This document shows, one piece after another, positions 46,113 through 57,029 of a stretch of DNA of 64,000 bases. The notes beneath the pieces were generated by a model, which saw nothing but the letters and a program-made list of their open reading frames with translations, did not search any database and was not told the DNA's origin. The DNA lies in assembly GCF_001544515.1 (NCBI RefSeq), contig NZ_FCOL02000011.1, positions 1 through 64,000 on the forward strand, written 5' to 3'. Every line of letters begins with the position of its first letter. Position 1 is the first letter of the stretch. This stretch comes from Caballeronia terrestris. GTDB taxonomy: Bacteria > Pseudomonadota > Gammaproteobacteria > Burkholderiales > Burkholderiaceae. Made by a program: the position numbers and the translations under genes.

Positions 46113-46409
46113 AGTGCGTCTTACACTTGCTGCCTACAACATCGATGAACATTGCGTTACGGCTACAGCGGAACAGATGTGCTGCGTTACGTCGCTGCTG
46201 ACATCGGATACGGCGCGGTTCGAATCGCACGTCACTGCTTTACGGTACAGGGTTAGGGTAAGTCCGTTTGCTCAGTCGACCTGGAGGCTTGCCGCGCGCG
46301 GTGCGTTGTTCTGCACCACGGAAACCAGTTTATCTCCGCGACCTTGATTTCAATTGGCCGATGAGCCGCCGACTTAACCCACAATTCGCGCAATCGCCGT
46401 TACGACGCT

Positions 46410-47276
46410 TCAATCCGAATGCAGCATGGCGACGATCGCATCGGTGATACCCGTCTGCGCATAAGACGCGCGCTGGATCATGCCGACCGTACGCGTGATC
46501 GGCGGATACACGATCGGAATTAGCCGTAGCGACGGATCGGCTTCCCAGTCGCCGCGATGCAGCTTTGGCAGCACCGTCACGCCGACGTTCTTGCGCACGA
46601 GCGCCACGATCGTCTCGATGGAATTCAGCTCCAGATATTCCTTCACCTGAAGACCGAGCGTCTGCAACGCCTGATCGACGACGAGCCCCGTGCGCACGCG
46701 CCGGTCGAAGCGCAGGAAGCCGTGCGCGAGCAGGATGCGTTGCGCATCGGTATCGGTGACTTCGCGGTTCACGACGAGCATTAGCGGCTCGGTATAGAGC
46801 GGCGTCCACGTGAGGCCCTCGGGCAGCGTATCGTCCGGGCGCGCGACGACTGCCGCGATGTCCACTTCTCCTTCTTCGACCATGACCGTCAGTTCGTCGG
46901 AGCGCGCCGAGAGCAGCCGCACGTCGAGCAACGGATGCGCGGTCTTCAGCCCCGCGACGCACAGCGACAACGCGCCGATCACCGACACGACCGCACCGAT
47001 CGTCACCGGCCCCTGCATCGCCCTGGCGGGCTTCGCTTCGAGTTCGGCCATCAAGTCGAGGATCAGTTCGACCTTCGGCGCGATCTCGCGGCCCTGCTGC
47101 GTCAGTGTGATCTGGCGGCCGCTGCGATCGAATAAATCACGCTTGAGCGCCTCTTCGAAGCCGCGCATCTGCAAGCTCACGGCGGCCTGCGTCAACGCGA
47201 TCTTGTCCGCGGCGGCGGCGAACGAGCCGGTCCGCGCGACCAGGCGAAAAGTCTTGAGCATGCGGATCGTAAGCAT
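46410..47276 (-). CDS. LysR-family regulator, divergent from peptide transporter operon
   Basis: A standard 288-aa LysR regulator: an N-terminal winged HTH (GSFAAAADKIALTQAAVSLQMRG split over about 17-40) and a periplasmic-binding-like effector domain from about residue 90. It is divergent from the ABC transporter/ggt operon with 119 bases between starts, the usual LysR arrangement, so it probably controls that operon. The effector is not known; a gamma-glutamyl or peptide compound would fit the target genes. Confidence 0.9.
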   Translation of the reverse strand: MLTIRMLKTFRLVARTGSFAAAADKIALTQAAVSLQMRGFEEALKRDLFDRSGRQITLTQQGREIAPKVELILDLMAELEAKPARAMQGPVTIGAVVSVIGALSLCVAGLKTAHPLLDVRLLSARSDELTVMVEEGEVDIAAVVARPDDTLPEGLTWTPLYTEPLMLVVNREVTDTDAQRILLAHGFLRFDRRVRTGLVVDQALQTLGLQVKEYLELNSIETIVALVRKNVGVTVLPKLHRGDWEADPSLRLIPIVYPPITRTVGMIQRASYAQTGITDAIVAMLHSD

Positions 47277-47292
47277 CGAAACTTAAAAATAA

Positions 47293-47308
47293 CTTGAATG
47301 AGGTTAAG
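47293..47308. promoter_or_regulatory. Candidate LysR operator in the divergent region
   Basis: CTTGAATGAGGTTAAG, a T-N11-A motif with CTT/AAG dyad ends. It lies between the divergent LysR and transporter genes in AT-rich sequence, 17 bases upstream of the LysR start and about 90 bases from the first transporter gene. Confidence 0.35.
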
Positions 47309-47395
47309 AAAGTTTAATATTTTCTGATGTGCCGTGTTGGACATAATTGCGTAACGACTTTTCCCGGACATCGATGTGCGCTGGAGCAGCCAACC

Positions 47396-48417
<1,022 letters not shown>

Positions 48418-48421
<4 letters not shown>

Positions 48422-49488
48422 GCGCGATCCTCGAAGCTCGCGGTCTCACCAAACACTTCGGCGGCACGCGCCATCTCTTTTCGCGCGCGCCGACGGTGTA
48501 CGCGGTGAACGGCGTGTCGTTCGCGGTGGAGCAGGGCGAGACGTTTGCGATCGTCGGCGAATCGGGCTGCGGCAAGTCCACGCTCGGGCGTCTGCTGCTG
48601 CGTCTCATCGATGCCACCGAAGGCCAGGTCATCTATCAGGGCAAGGACATCACGCATCTGGGCGCGGGCGCGATGCGTCAGTTGCGCCGCGAATTGCAGA
48701 TCATCTTTCAGGACCCGTTCGCATCGCTCAATCCGGGCATGACGGTGGGGCGCATCATCGGCGAGCCGGTCGAATTGCACGGCCTCGCGCACGGCAAGGC
48801 GCGCGCGGAACGCGTCGCGCAACTGCTCCGCACGGTCGGCCTGCAGCCCGAATACGCGGACCGCTATCCGCACGAATTTTCCGGCGGCCAGCGCCAGCGC
48901 ATCGGCATTGCGCGCGCGCTGGCGGGCGAGCCGCGTTTGATCGTCGGCGATGAGCCGGTCTCCGCGCTCGACGTCTCGGTGCAGGCGCAAGTGATCAACC
49001 TGCTCGAAAAGCTGAAGCAGGACCTCGGCCTCACGCTCGTCATGGTCGCGCACGATCTGGCGGTGATCCGCCACATGAGCGACCGCGTCGCGGTGATGTA
49101 TCTCGGCGAGATCGTCGAACTGGCGGACGTCGATGCGCTCTTCGACACGCCGCTGCATCCCTATACGCAGGCGCTCCTGCAGGCGATTCCCGCGAGCAGC
49201 CCGCGTCAGCGGCGCGAGCGCGTGGCGCTCACGGGCGACCTGCCGAGCCCGACCGCGCCGCCGCCCGGCTGCCGCTTCCATCCGCGCTGCCCGCATGCGA
49301 AACCGCTGTGCCGCGAAGCGGCGCCACGTAGCGAGACGGTGGACGGCGGCCGGCTCGTCGCGTGTCATTTCTGGCGCGAGATACAGAACGCGGGCGGCGG
49401 CGCCCCGCTCCAGTCGAGCGTGAGCGCGAAGCTCGCCGAGCGCCTTGCCGTCTATCGCGAGCGTCAGGCCGCGACCGACGCCACGTAG
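48418..49488 (+). CDS. Peptide/glutathione-type ABC transporter ATPase 2 (DppF-like)
   Basis: A 356-aa second ATPase of the importer. Walker A is GESGCGKST, the signature [15 protein letters not shown], Walker [13 protein letters not shown], with the C-terminal [11 protein letters not shown] extension. It starts in an ATGA overlap with the first ATPase gene. Two different ATPases with two permeases is the normal Dpp/Opp/Gsi arrangement. Confidence 0.91.
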
Positions 49489-49518
49489 ATCATCATTCCA
49501 ACTCGAAGGAAAGACCGC

Positions 49519-51024
49519 ATGCGTAACATTCTTGTAGCCGGGCTACTTGCTGTCGGCGTCGTCGGTTCAGGCGGCGCGATGGCGCAATCGACGATCCGCA
49601 TCGGCCTGCAGGACGACATCGGCACGCTCGATCCGGCGCGTAGCAGCCAGGTGGTTGATCGCATGGTGCTGAATTCGCTGTGCAGCTCGCTCGTCGATAT
49701 TTCGCCGGACCTCAAGATCGTGCCGATGCTCGCGACCTCGTGGAGCACGAGCGCCGATGGCAAGACGCTGACGTTCAAACTGCGCCAGGGCGTGAAGTTC
49801 CAGAACGACGAACCGTTCAACGCGGCGGCGGTGAAGGCGAATATCGACCGCTCGCGCTCGCTGCCGGCGAGCAATCGCAAGAGCGAACTGGCGTCGGTGG
49901 ATCATGTCGACGTGGTCGATGACAGCACCGTCAATCTCGTGCTGAAGGCGCCCGATTCGGCGCTGCTCGCGACGCTCACCGACCGCGCCGGCATGATGCT
50001 CGCGCCGAAGTCGCTCGCGGACGATGCGGGCGTCGCTACGCATCCGGTGTGCTCGGGGCCGTACAGGTTCGTGCAGCGCGTACAGAACGACCGTGTCGTG
50101 CTGGAGAAATTCGCGGGCTACTGGGACGCCGACAAATACCCGATCCAGAAGGTGATCTATCAGCCGGTGCCGGACAGCACGGTGCGACTCGCGAACGTGC
50201 GCTCGGGCTCGCTCGACATGCTCGAACGCCTCGCGCCATCGGACGTGAACGCGGTGAAGAACGACCGCAACCTCAACTTCGTCTCGATCCCGGGCCTCGG
50301 CTTCTACGACCTCACGTTCAACATCTCGAACAGCGCGCGTGCCCCGAAGGCGCTCAAGGACAAGCGCGTGCGCGAGGCGTTCGAACTCGCAATCGACCGC
50401 GACGCGATCAACCAGGTGATCGGCGGCGGCATCTTCGCGCCGGCGAACCAGGCTCTGCCGGCATCGAGCCCGTACTACGTGAAGTCGATCACGACCACGA
50501 AGCGCGATGTCGCGAAGGCGAAGGCGCTGCTCAAGGCGGCGGGCTACGACAAGGTCGACGTGGAGCTGACGTTCGGCAACAACACGGTATCGAACCAGAT
50601 GGCGCAGATGCTGCAGGCGATGCTCTCGGAAGCCGGCATCAACCTGAAACTGCGCCCGACCGACTACGCCGCAGCGCTCAACGCCGCGCACAAGGGCGAC
50701 TTCGAGCTGCTCTATCTCGGCTGGTCGGGCCGTATCGATCCGGATGGCAACCTGCATCAGTTCGTGAGCTGCAAGGGCAACCTGAACTACGGCCTCTATT
50801 GCAACCCGGAAGTGGATCGCCTGCTCGGCGACGCGCGCGTGAAATCGACGGTCGCGGAACGCAAGCCGCTCTACGATGCCGCCTCGAAAATCCTCGCCGA
50901 CGAAGCCCCGATCGTCTATCTCTACGTGCAGCCGTGGCCGTACGTGCTCTCGAAGAAAGTGCAGGGCTTCACGCCTTACCCGGACGGGCTGATCCGCCTG
51001 CGGGGCGTCACGGTCAAGGGGTAA
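49519..51024 (+). CDS. Periplasmic peptide/glutathione-type substrate-binding protein
   Basis: A 501-aa SBP_bac_5 family protein with a signal peptide (ILVAGLLAVGVVGSGGAMAQ). Family motifs include GTLDPARS, LATSWSTSADGKTLTFKLR, VKFQNDEPFNA, and FDLA-type AFELAIDRDAINQVI. It captures the substrate for the inner-membrane transporter. The adjacent gamma-glutamyltransferase suggests glutathione or gamma-glutamyl peptides, as for GsiB, but the binding residues cannot be checked from sequence alone. Confidence 0.9.
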   Translation: MRNILVAGLLAVGVVGSGGAMAQSTIRIGLQDDIGTLDPARSSQVVDRMVLNSLCSSLVDISPDLKIVPMLATSWSTSADGKTLTFKLRQGVKFQNDEPFNAAAVKANIDRSRSLPASNRKSELASVDHVDVVDDSTVNLVLKAPDSALLATLTDRAGMMLAPKSLADDAGVATHPVCSGPYRFVQRVQNDRVVLEKFAGYWDADKYPIQKVIYQPVPDSTVRLANVRSGSLDMLERLAPSDVNAVKNDRNLNFVSIPGLGFYDLTFNISNSARAPKALKDKRVREAFELAIDRDAINQVIGGGIFAPANQALPASSPYYVKSITTTKRDVAKAKALLKAAGYDKVDVELTFGNNTVSNQMAQMLQAMLSEAGINLKLRPTDYAAALNAAHKGDFELLYLGWSGRIDPDGNLHQFVSCKGNLNYGLYCNPEVDRLLGDARVKSTVAERKPLYDAASKILADEAPIVYLYVQPWPYVLSKKVQGFTPYPDGLIRLRGVTVKG

Positions 51025-51029
51025 CCGAC

Positions 51030-51974
51030 ATGTTGCGCATCATCGCCAACCGCGTGCTGGTCGCGATTCCGACACTGATCCTCGTGTCGATGATGATCTT
51101 CGGCTTGCAGAAGATGCTGCCCGGCGACCCGGTCCTCGCGATGGCGGGCGAGGACCAGAACCCGCAAGTGATCGCGATGCTGCGCGCGAAGTATCACCTC
51201 GACGAACCCGTTCCCGCGCAATACGCGCTGTGGATCAAGGACCTTCTGCGCGGCGACCTCGGCGCGTCGATCCGAACCGATGTCCCGGTCACGACGCTGA
51301 TCGCGCAGAAGCTCCCCGTCACGCTGCAACTCGCGGTCATGGGCATGATTCTCGCGATTGGCATCGGGCTACCGCTGGGCGTGCTTTCGGCGGCGAACAA
51401 GGGGCGCGCGCTCGACTACGGCGCGAATATTCTCGCGCTATCGGGCATGTCGATACCGAACTTCTGGCTCGGCATCATCCTGATCTTCGTCGTGTCGGTG
51501 CGCTGGCATCTGCTGCCGTCGTCGGGCTATGTATCGCCATCGGACGATTTCTGGATGAGCATCAAGACCATGCTGATGCCTGCGTTCGTGCTGGGCGCCG
51601 CGCTCGGCGCGCAACTGATGCGCCACACGCGCAGCGCGATGCTGAGCGTGCTGCGCACCGACTACATCCGCACGGCGCGCGCGAAGGGGCTGTTGCGCGG
51701 CACGGTCGTCGTCAAGCATGCGTTTCGCAACGCGCTGATTCCGATCGTCACCGTGCTCGCGCTTCTGTTCGGCGAACTGCTGGCGGGCGCCGTGCTGACC
51801 GAGCAGGTCTTCACGATTCCGGGCTTCGGCAAGCTGATCGTCGATGCCGTGTTCAATCGCGATTACGCGGTCGTGCAGGGCGTGGTGCTCGTGACGGCGG
51901 TGAGCTTCATCGTCGTGAACCTGTTTGCCGACGTGCTCTATATCCTGCTCAATCCAAGGCTGAGAAGAAGCTGA
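51030..51974 (+). CDS. Peptide-type ABC transporter permease 1 (DppB/GsiC-like)
   Basis: A 314-aa inner-membrane permease with about six membrane segments, starting MLRIIANRVLVAIPTLILVS, a typical DppB N-terminus. The EAA loop is visible as DYIRTARAKGLLRGTVVVKH. ATG 51030 is 5 bases after the binding-protein stop; the frame upstream is a shadow of that gene. Its TGA overlaps the next ATG as TGATG. Confidence 0.92.
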   Translation: MLRIIANRVLVAIPTLILVSMMIFGLQKMLPGDPVLAMAGEDQNPQVIAMLRAKYHLDEPVPAQYALWIKDLLRGDLGASIRTDVPVTTLIAQKLPVTLQLAVMGMILAIGIGLPLGVLSAANKGRALDYGANILALSGMSIPNFWLGIILIFVVSVRWHLLPSSGYVSPSDDFWMSIKTMLMPAFVLGAALGAQLMRHTRSAMLSVLRTDYIRTARAKGLLRGTVVVKHAFRNALIPIVTVLALLFGELLAGAVLTEQVFTIPGFGKLIVDAVFNRDYAVVQGVVLVTAVSFIVVNLFADVLYILLNPRLRRS

Positions 51975-52849
51975 TGGCCACGCTCCCCGTTACCGATACC
52001 GTCGACAAGCTGCCGCGCAGGCGGCATCGCGGCGTCGCGAAGTTCATGAAGAATCGCGCCGCCGTCGCGGGCGCGCTGATCGTCGTGTTCGTCGTGGTGA
52101 TCGCGCTCTTGGCGCCGTGGCTCGCGCCCTACGATCCGATCCAGGCGAGCTTCATGACCGTGCGCAAGGCGCCTGATGCCGCGCACTGGTTCGGCACCGA
52201 CGAACTCGGCCGCGACGTGCTGAGCCGCATGATCTGGGGCGCGCGCGCCTCGTTGCTGGCGGGCGTGGTGTCGGTCGGCATCGCGGTGGTGGTCGGCGTG
52301 CCGCTCGGGCTCTTGGCGGGCTACTTCGGCAGGCTCGTCGACGGCGTGATCTCGCGTATCGCCGATGCCTTGCTGTCGATCCCGTTCCTGATCCTCGCGA
52401 TCGCGCTCGCCGCGTTTCTCGGGCCGAGCCTGACCAACGCGATGATCGCGATCGGCGTCTCGGCGATGCCGCGCTTCGTGCGCCTTACGCGCGGCCAGGC
52501 GCTGAGCGTGAAGGCGGAGGACTACGTGGAAGGCGCGCGCGCGATCGGCCTCGGCGACTTCCGGATCATCGTGCGCTATATCCTGCCGAACGTGCTGCCG
52601 CCGATCATCGTACAGGCGAGCCTCACCGTCGCGATGGCGATCATCGCGGAGGCGAGCCTCTCGTTTCTCGGCCTGGGGCAACTGCCGCCGGCGCCTTCGT
52701 GGGGTTCGATGCTGAACACCGCAAAGGACTTCGTCGACCAGGCGCCCTGGATGTCGATTTTTCCCGGCATCGCCATCTTTCTGGCGGTGCTCGGCTTCAA
52801 CCTGCTGGGCGACGGACTGCGCGACGCCCTCGATCCCCGCGAACTCTGA
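51974..52849 (+). CDS. Peptide-type ABC transporter permease 2 (DppC/GsiD-like)
   Basis: A 291-aa inner-membrane permease. The N-terminal segment VAGALIVVFVVVIALLAPWL is followed by HWFGTDELGRDVLSRMIWG, the DppC hallmark, and the EAA loop EDYVEGARAIGLGDFRIIVR. It forms a heterodimer with the preceding permease. It starts at 51974 inside the stop of permease 1. Confidence 0.93.
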   Translation: MATLPVTDTVDKLPRRRHRGVAKFMKNRAAVAGALIVVFVVVIALLAPWLAPYDPIQASFMTVRKAPDAAHWFGTDELGRDVLSRMIWGARASLLAGVVSVGIAVVVGVPLGLLAGYFGRLVDGVISRIADALLSIPFLILAIALAAFLGPSLTNAMIAIGVSAMPRFVRLTRGQALSVKAEDYVEGARAIGLGDFRIIVRYILPNVLPPIIVQASLTVAMAIIAEASLSFLGLGQLPPAPSWGSMLNTAKDFVDQAPWMSIFPGIAIFLAVLGFNLLGDGLRDALDPREL

Positions 52850-52856
52850 TCGCCCA

Positions 52857-54497
52857 ATGACTTCATTCAACTGGCAGAACCCTTATCCGACACCGCGCAT
52901 GCCGGTGTTCGCCCGCAACATCGTGTCGACGTCGCATCCGCTCGCGGCGCAGGCCGGCTTGCGCATGTTGTGGCAAGGCGGCAATGCCGTCGATGCCGCG
53001 ATCGCCGCCGCCGCCGCGCTCACAGTCGTGGAGCCGGTCTCGTGCGGTCTCGGCGGCGACGCGTTCGCGCTCGTGTGGGACGGTGCGAAGCTGCACGGCC
53101 TGAACGCGTCGGGCGTGGCGCCGGCGGCCTGGAACGTCGATTACTTCAGGCGCAAGTACGGCGAGGACAGCGGCGGCGTCGCGATCCAGCCGAAGCGCGG
53201 CTGGGACACGGTGACGGTGCCGGGAGTGATCGCCGGATGGGAGGCGCTGCACGCCAAGTTCGGCTCGCTGCCGTTCGGAGATTTGATGCAGCCCGCGATC
53301 GAGATCGCCGAGCGCGGGCATGCGGTCGCGAACATCGTCGCGCACAAGTGGGCGGCGGCAGTGCCGGAACTGAAGGACCTGCCGGGTTACGCCGATGTCT
53401 TCATGCCGCGCGGCCGTGCGCCGCAGGTGAGCGAACTGATGCGCTTCCCCGGTCACGCGAAGACGCTGCGCATGCTCGCGGAAGCGGGCCCTCGCGCGTA
53501 CTACGAAGGCGAGACGGCCGAAAAGATCGCGGCGTTCGCGAAGCAGCACGGCGGCGCGATGACGGCCGACGATTTACGCGGCTACCGTGCCGACTGGGTC
53601 GAGCCGATCGCGAAGGACTATCGCGGTTACACGGTGCATGAGATTCCGCCGAACGGGCAGGGGATCGCGGCGCTGATCGCGCTCGGCATCCTCGACAAGT
53701 TCGACGTCAAGTCGCTGACGGTGGACAACATCGAATCGCAGCATTTGCAGATCGAAGCGATGAAGCTCGCGTTCGCGGACCTCTACCAGTACGTGGCCGA
53801 TCCGCGCTCGATGGAGGTCACGCCCGAGCAGATGCTCGACGACGCCTATCTCACCGAGCGCGCGAAGCTGATCGACCCGAACCGCGCGCGGCATTTCGAC
53901 TTCGGCATGCCGAAGGCGGGCGGGACGATCTACATGTCGGTCGCCGACGAACGCGGCATGATGGTGAGCTTCATCCAGTCGAACTACATGGGCTTCGGCT
54001 CGGGCGTGGTCGTGCCGGATACGGGCATCTCGCTGCAGAATCGCGGCTGCGGATTTTCGATGGACCCGAAGTCAGCAAACGTCGTGGAAGGCGGCAAGCG
54101 GCCGTTCCATACGATCATTCCGGCGTTCCTCACGCAGGAGGTGAACGGCGCGCGCGAGGCGGTGATGAGCTTCGGCGTGATGGGCGGCGACATGCAGCCG
54201 CAAGGACACGTGCAGTCGATCGTGCGGATGCTCGACTACGGCCAGCAGCCTCAGGCCGCGTGCGACGCGCCGCGCTGGAAGGTGAACCGCGACTTCACGA
54301 TCGACATCGAATCGACGTTGAGCAGGACGACGGCGACGGCGCTGGAATCGATGGGGCACACGATCAAGTCCATCGACGATCCTTATATGGACTTCGGCTC
54401 CGGCCAGTACATCTGGAAGCTCGATCGCAACGAGCCGGAGCGCGGGTATGTCGCGGCTAGTGATAGCCGGCGTGATGGGTTGGCGGCGGGGTTTTAG
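52857..54497 (+). CDS. Gamma-glutamyltransferase family protein
   Basis: A 546-aa Ntn-hydrolase of the gamma-glutamyltransferase family, which splits or transfers the gamma-glutamyl group of glutathione and related compounds. The early region has GGNAVDAAIA and EPVSCGLGGDAFALVW. The nucleophile is predicted as T357 in AGGTIYMSVAD, where self-cleavage would release the small subunit. No signal peptide is visible, so it should act in the cytoplasm, unlike E. coli Ggt. It starts 7 bases after the permease gene and ends the operon, consistent with import followed by breakdown. Confidence 0.88.
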   Translation: MTSFNWQNPYPTPRMPVFARNIVSTSHPLAAQAGLRMLWQGGNAVDAAIAAAAALTVVEPVSCGLGGDAFALVWDGAKLHGLNASGVAPAAWNVDYFRRKYGEDSGGVAIQPKRGWDTVTVPGVIAGWEALHAKFGSLPFGDLMQPAIEIAERGHAVANIVAHKWAAAVPELKDLPGYADVFMPRGRAPQVSELMRFPGHAKTLRMLAEAGPRAYYEGETAEKIAAFAKQHGGAMTADDLRGYRADWVEPIAKDYRGYTVHEIPPNGQGIAALIALGILDKFDVKSLTVDNIESQHLQIEAMKLAFADLYQYVADPRSMEVTPEQMLDDAYLTERAKLIDPNRARHFDFGMPKAGGTIYMSVADERGMMVSFIQSNYMGFGSGVVVPDTGISLQNRGCGFSMDPKSANVVEGGKRPFHTIIPAFLTQEVNGAREAVMSFGVMGGDMQPQGHVQSIVRMLDYGQQPQAACDAPRWKVNRDFTIDIESTLSRTTATALESMGHTIKSIDDPYMDFGSGQYIWKLDRNEPERGYVAASDSRRDGLAAGF

Positions 54498-54524
54498 TCT
54501 GCGAAAGTCAGGCGGCGATAGCCC

Positions 54525-55646
54525 TCACACCGGATTCGCCGCCACGAAATTCCTGAACGCAGCGTAGGCGGCATTGCGCGTCGCACCGTCGGCCTGAATC
54601 AAGCCGTAGCTGGCATCGATCACGTCGTACATCATCACCGATTCAATGTTGTACTTGTCCTTGATCGAGCGATACTGCGTGAGCGCCTTCGTCACGTAAT
54701 CGGCCGCCGACTGCTGCGTATCCGCGTTGCCCGACCAGCCCCACTCGGTCAGCCAGATCGGCACGTTGAACGAGTCCTTCAATACCTGCAGCACGTCCAC
54801 GCACGCGCGGTTGCGTCCGCCGCACTGGATGTCGCCCGAGCTCTTGTACCAGTGGTAGCTCGTGAACTCCCAGCGCAGCGTGGCGGCGCCCGCGACGCCT
54901 TGTGCGCTGCCGTCGGGCGAGATGCCGTTCCACAGCATCTGCAGCGCGCGATACGCCATCGGAATGCCGACGTTCACGCCGCACTGGATCGTCGGATCAA
55001 TCGCTTTCACGCCGTCGATCATGCCGCGCAGCACGCCGCGAAACGACGGCCAGCACGCGGGGTTCCAGTCGGTGGACAGACTGCCGTCGCCGCCGATCTT
55101 GAGGGCCACGTCGAGCTCGTTGCCGCATTCGATGTACTTGACCAGCCCCTTCAACGGCTTCGTGCAGTTCACGCCGAGATCGTAGCCGAGCGTGTACGCT
55201 GCCGATTCCGAGCTGTTGCAGTCCCATCCCGCCGAGATCGGGTTGAGCACTGGCAGGATCGATACGCCGCTGCCCGCGAACGGTCCGGTCAAAGCGTCGG
55301 CGAGCGTTTTCGACATGCCCTTGTCGGCGGTGTCGCAGCGGTAGCTGGTCACGCCGAGGTCCTTGAGGATCGCGAGTTGATCGGCGGCCGACATCGTCTT
55401 GTAGATGCCGTTGCCCCACGCCATGTGGCCGTTCATGCCGTAGAAGAGGCTGTCGGTGGATGCGGCGGCTTGTTGCGGGACCGTTACCGCAGGCTGCGGT
55501 GCGGCGTTCGCCTTGCCGACGCTGTCGACCTGTGCCGCGCTGCCGCCGCCTCCACCGCCGCCGCAGGCCGCGAGCATCGCGCCGCCTGCTGAGGCCAGCA
55601 TCATCGAGAGGAATTTTCTGCGTGAATCGGGTGTGCTGACGGGCAT
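54525..55646 (-). CDS. Exported lipoprotein-like glycoside hydrolase of clan GH-A type
   Basis: A 373-aa exported protein. The N-terminus combines a twin-arginine-like SRRKFLSMML with a lipobox LAAC (C28), followed by a Gly run and a Pro/Ala linker (to about 65). The rest looks like a clan GH-A TIM barrel: IECGNELD gives E177 as a likely acid/base, and IWLTEWGWSG gives E301 as the likely nucleophile. The sugar target is unknown. It converges on the ggt operon with 27 bases between stops and starts about 140 bases from a divergent unknown gene. Confidence 0.8.
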   Translation of the reverse strand: MPVSTPDSRRKFLSMMLASAGGAMLAACGGGGGGGSAAQVDSVGKANAAPQPAVTVPQQAAASTDSLFYGMNGHMAWGNGIYKTMSAADQLAILKDLGVTSYRCDTADKGMSKTLADALTGPFAGSGVSILPVLNPISAGWDCNSSESAAYTLGYDLGVNCTKPLKGLVKYIECGNELDVALKIGGDGSLSTDWNPACWPSFRGVLRGMIDGVKAIDPTIQCGVNVGIPMAYRALQMLWNGISPDGSAQGVAGAATLRWEFTSYHWYKSSGDIQCGGRNRACVDVLQVLKDSFNVPIWLTEWGWSGNADTQQSAADYVTKALTQYRSIKDKYNIESVMMYDVIDASYGLIQADGATRNAAYAAFRNFVAANPV

Positions 55647-55785
55647 GTTCGCGGAGGTTGGGGCTGCAATAACCTCCGTTTACGGCTAAAAGGGCCGCGT
55701 TCTTGAATCGCGTTTCGTTTCACAGCCGTGCCGGGGCATGGGCCTTGCTGCGAAACCAGGCAAATTCACGAGAGAGGAGCATCTG

Positions 55786-56316
55786 ATGGAAAAGCGCGGC
55801 TCGAAGCATTCAAGCAACGACGCGGTCGGCCTGATCGAGCAACAGCTAAAGGTGCTCGCGATGGCGCTCGATGCCGGCGCGCAGTCGCCACCATTGAGGG
55901 GCGTGGAGTTGAAGCGCAGGCACGAGCCGGCGCTGGTCATCGCATCGGATTCCGAGCTTCTTCCACACGCGACGATGCAACGCGTGCTCGTGTCGAACGC
56001 ATTGCTCGCGATAGGCGATTTTCTGTCGGATCATCACATCGACGAATCGCGTGCGCCCGAGATTCAGTTCCTCGCCCGCGTGCGCGATGCGATCCGACGC
56101 GGCAACGTGATCACCGTGCATTCCGGCGAGCCATTCCCGGAAGCGACTTTCGGTGGCCTGAAAATCGACGCGTCCGACAACGGCAAGCCGCTCTTTCGCG
56201 ATGAAGACGCGAGCGAAGGGCTGCTGTGCATCGGCGATGCGGTCGCGCTGATGCAGCGTGTCGCCGAGCATCTGCGCGGCATGCGGCATCTCTACAGCGC
56301 GGGCGATGCGGGCTGA
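55786..56316 (+). CDS. Hypothetical protein
   Basis: A 176-aa soluble protein I do not recognise, with no signal or membrane segment. It has a charged N-terminus (EKRGSKHSS), a helical part (VGLIEQQLKVLAMALDAG) and a mixed C-terminal half (VITVHSGEPFPEATFGG). GAGAGGAG precedes the ATG at 55786; a longer in-frame start at 55738 has no ribosome site. It is followed 54 bases later by the HAD phosphatase gene in the same direction. Confidence 0.68.
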   Translation: MEKRGSKHSSNDAVGLIEQQLKVLAMALDAGAQSPPLRGVELKRRHEPALVIASDSELLPHATMQRVLVSNALLAIGDFLSDHHIDESRAPEIQFLARVRDAIRRGNVITVHSGEPFPEATFGGLKIDASDNGKPLFRDEDASEGLLCIGDAVALMQRVAEHLRGMRHLYSAGDAG

Positions 56317-56370
56317 GCGGCGGCGCGACCTGTAAGATCGGGTCTTCCTGAATAATCCTGAGGTCGAGCA

Positions 56371-57024
56371 GTGAATATCGAAGCCATCATTTTCGATAGC
56401 GACGGCACGCTCGTCGATAGCGAGACGCTGTCGGCGCGGGTCATCGCGGGCATCCTCGGCGACTCTGGCGCGCGGGTGTCGGACGAGCAGGTCCTCGAGC
56501 GGTTTCGCGGATGCCGCTTCGCCCAGTTCGCGCAGTCGCTTCTCGAAGACTTCCCGGTGATGGACATCGACCGCTTCACGCTCGAATTCCGCATGCGTTC
56601 GACGGAGGTCTTCGCGCGCGAACTCAAGCCGATGCGCGGCGCTCTGGAACTGGTGAGCGGGCTTGCGATGGAGAAATGCGTGGCGTCGAACGGGCCGCGC
56701 GACAAGATCGAAATGTGCCTCGGCGTCACGGGGCTTCTGCCGTACTTCGAGGACCGCATCGCAAGCGCGTACGAGGTCCAGTCGTGGAAGCCGGACCCGG
56801 GCCTGATCGTCCATGCGTCATCGTTGATGGGTGTTCCGGTGCAGCGTTGTCTGCTGATCGAAGACAGTCTTGCCGGGGTCGAGGCGGGGCTTGCGGCGGG
56901 CGTGCAGGTGGTGGGGTATCGGCTCAGTGACAGCGTGCAGGGCGCATTGAGCCGGCGTGTGCCCGTGATCAGCGAGTTCGAGGAGTTGGAGCGGGTGATG
57001 AGCCGCGAACGCGGCTCAGCGTAA
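56371..57024 (+). CDS. HAD-superfamily phosphatase (beta-phosphoglucomutase-like)
   Basis: A 217-aa HAD hydrolase. Motif I is FDSDGTLVDSE (nucleophile D9, acid/base D11), motif II SNGPRDK, motif III K in SWKPDPG, and motif IV LIEDSLAGVEAG. A helical cap (about 18-85) makes it subfamily I, with sugar-phosphate phosphatases such as YniC or Gph as nearest roles. The start is GTG at 56371, which gives the canonical MNIEAIIFD opening. It converges on the EgtB-like gene, with stops 5 bases apart. Confidence 0.86.
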   Translation: MNIEAIIFDSDGTLVDSETLSARVIAGILGDSGARVSDEQVLERFRGCRFAQFAQSLLEDFPVMDIDRFTLEFRMRSTEVFARELKPMRGALELVSGLAMEKCVASNGPRDKIEMCLGVTGLLPYFEDRIASAYEVQSWKPDPGLIVHASSLMGVPVQRCLLIEDSLAGVEAGLAAGVQVVGYRLSDSVQGALSRRVPVISEFEELERVMSRERGSA

Positions 57025-57029
57025 TGTCC

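Noticed and set aside
46213..46230. GGTTCGAATC resembles a tRNA T-loop
   Set aside because: No matching acceptor, D-arm or anticodon stem can be folded in the preceding 75 bases.
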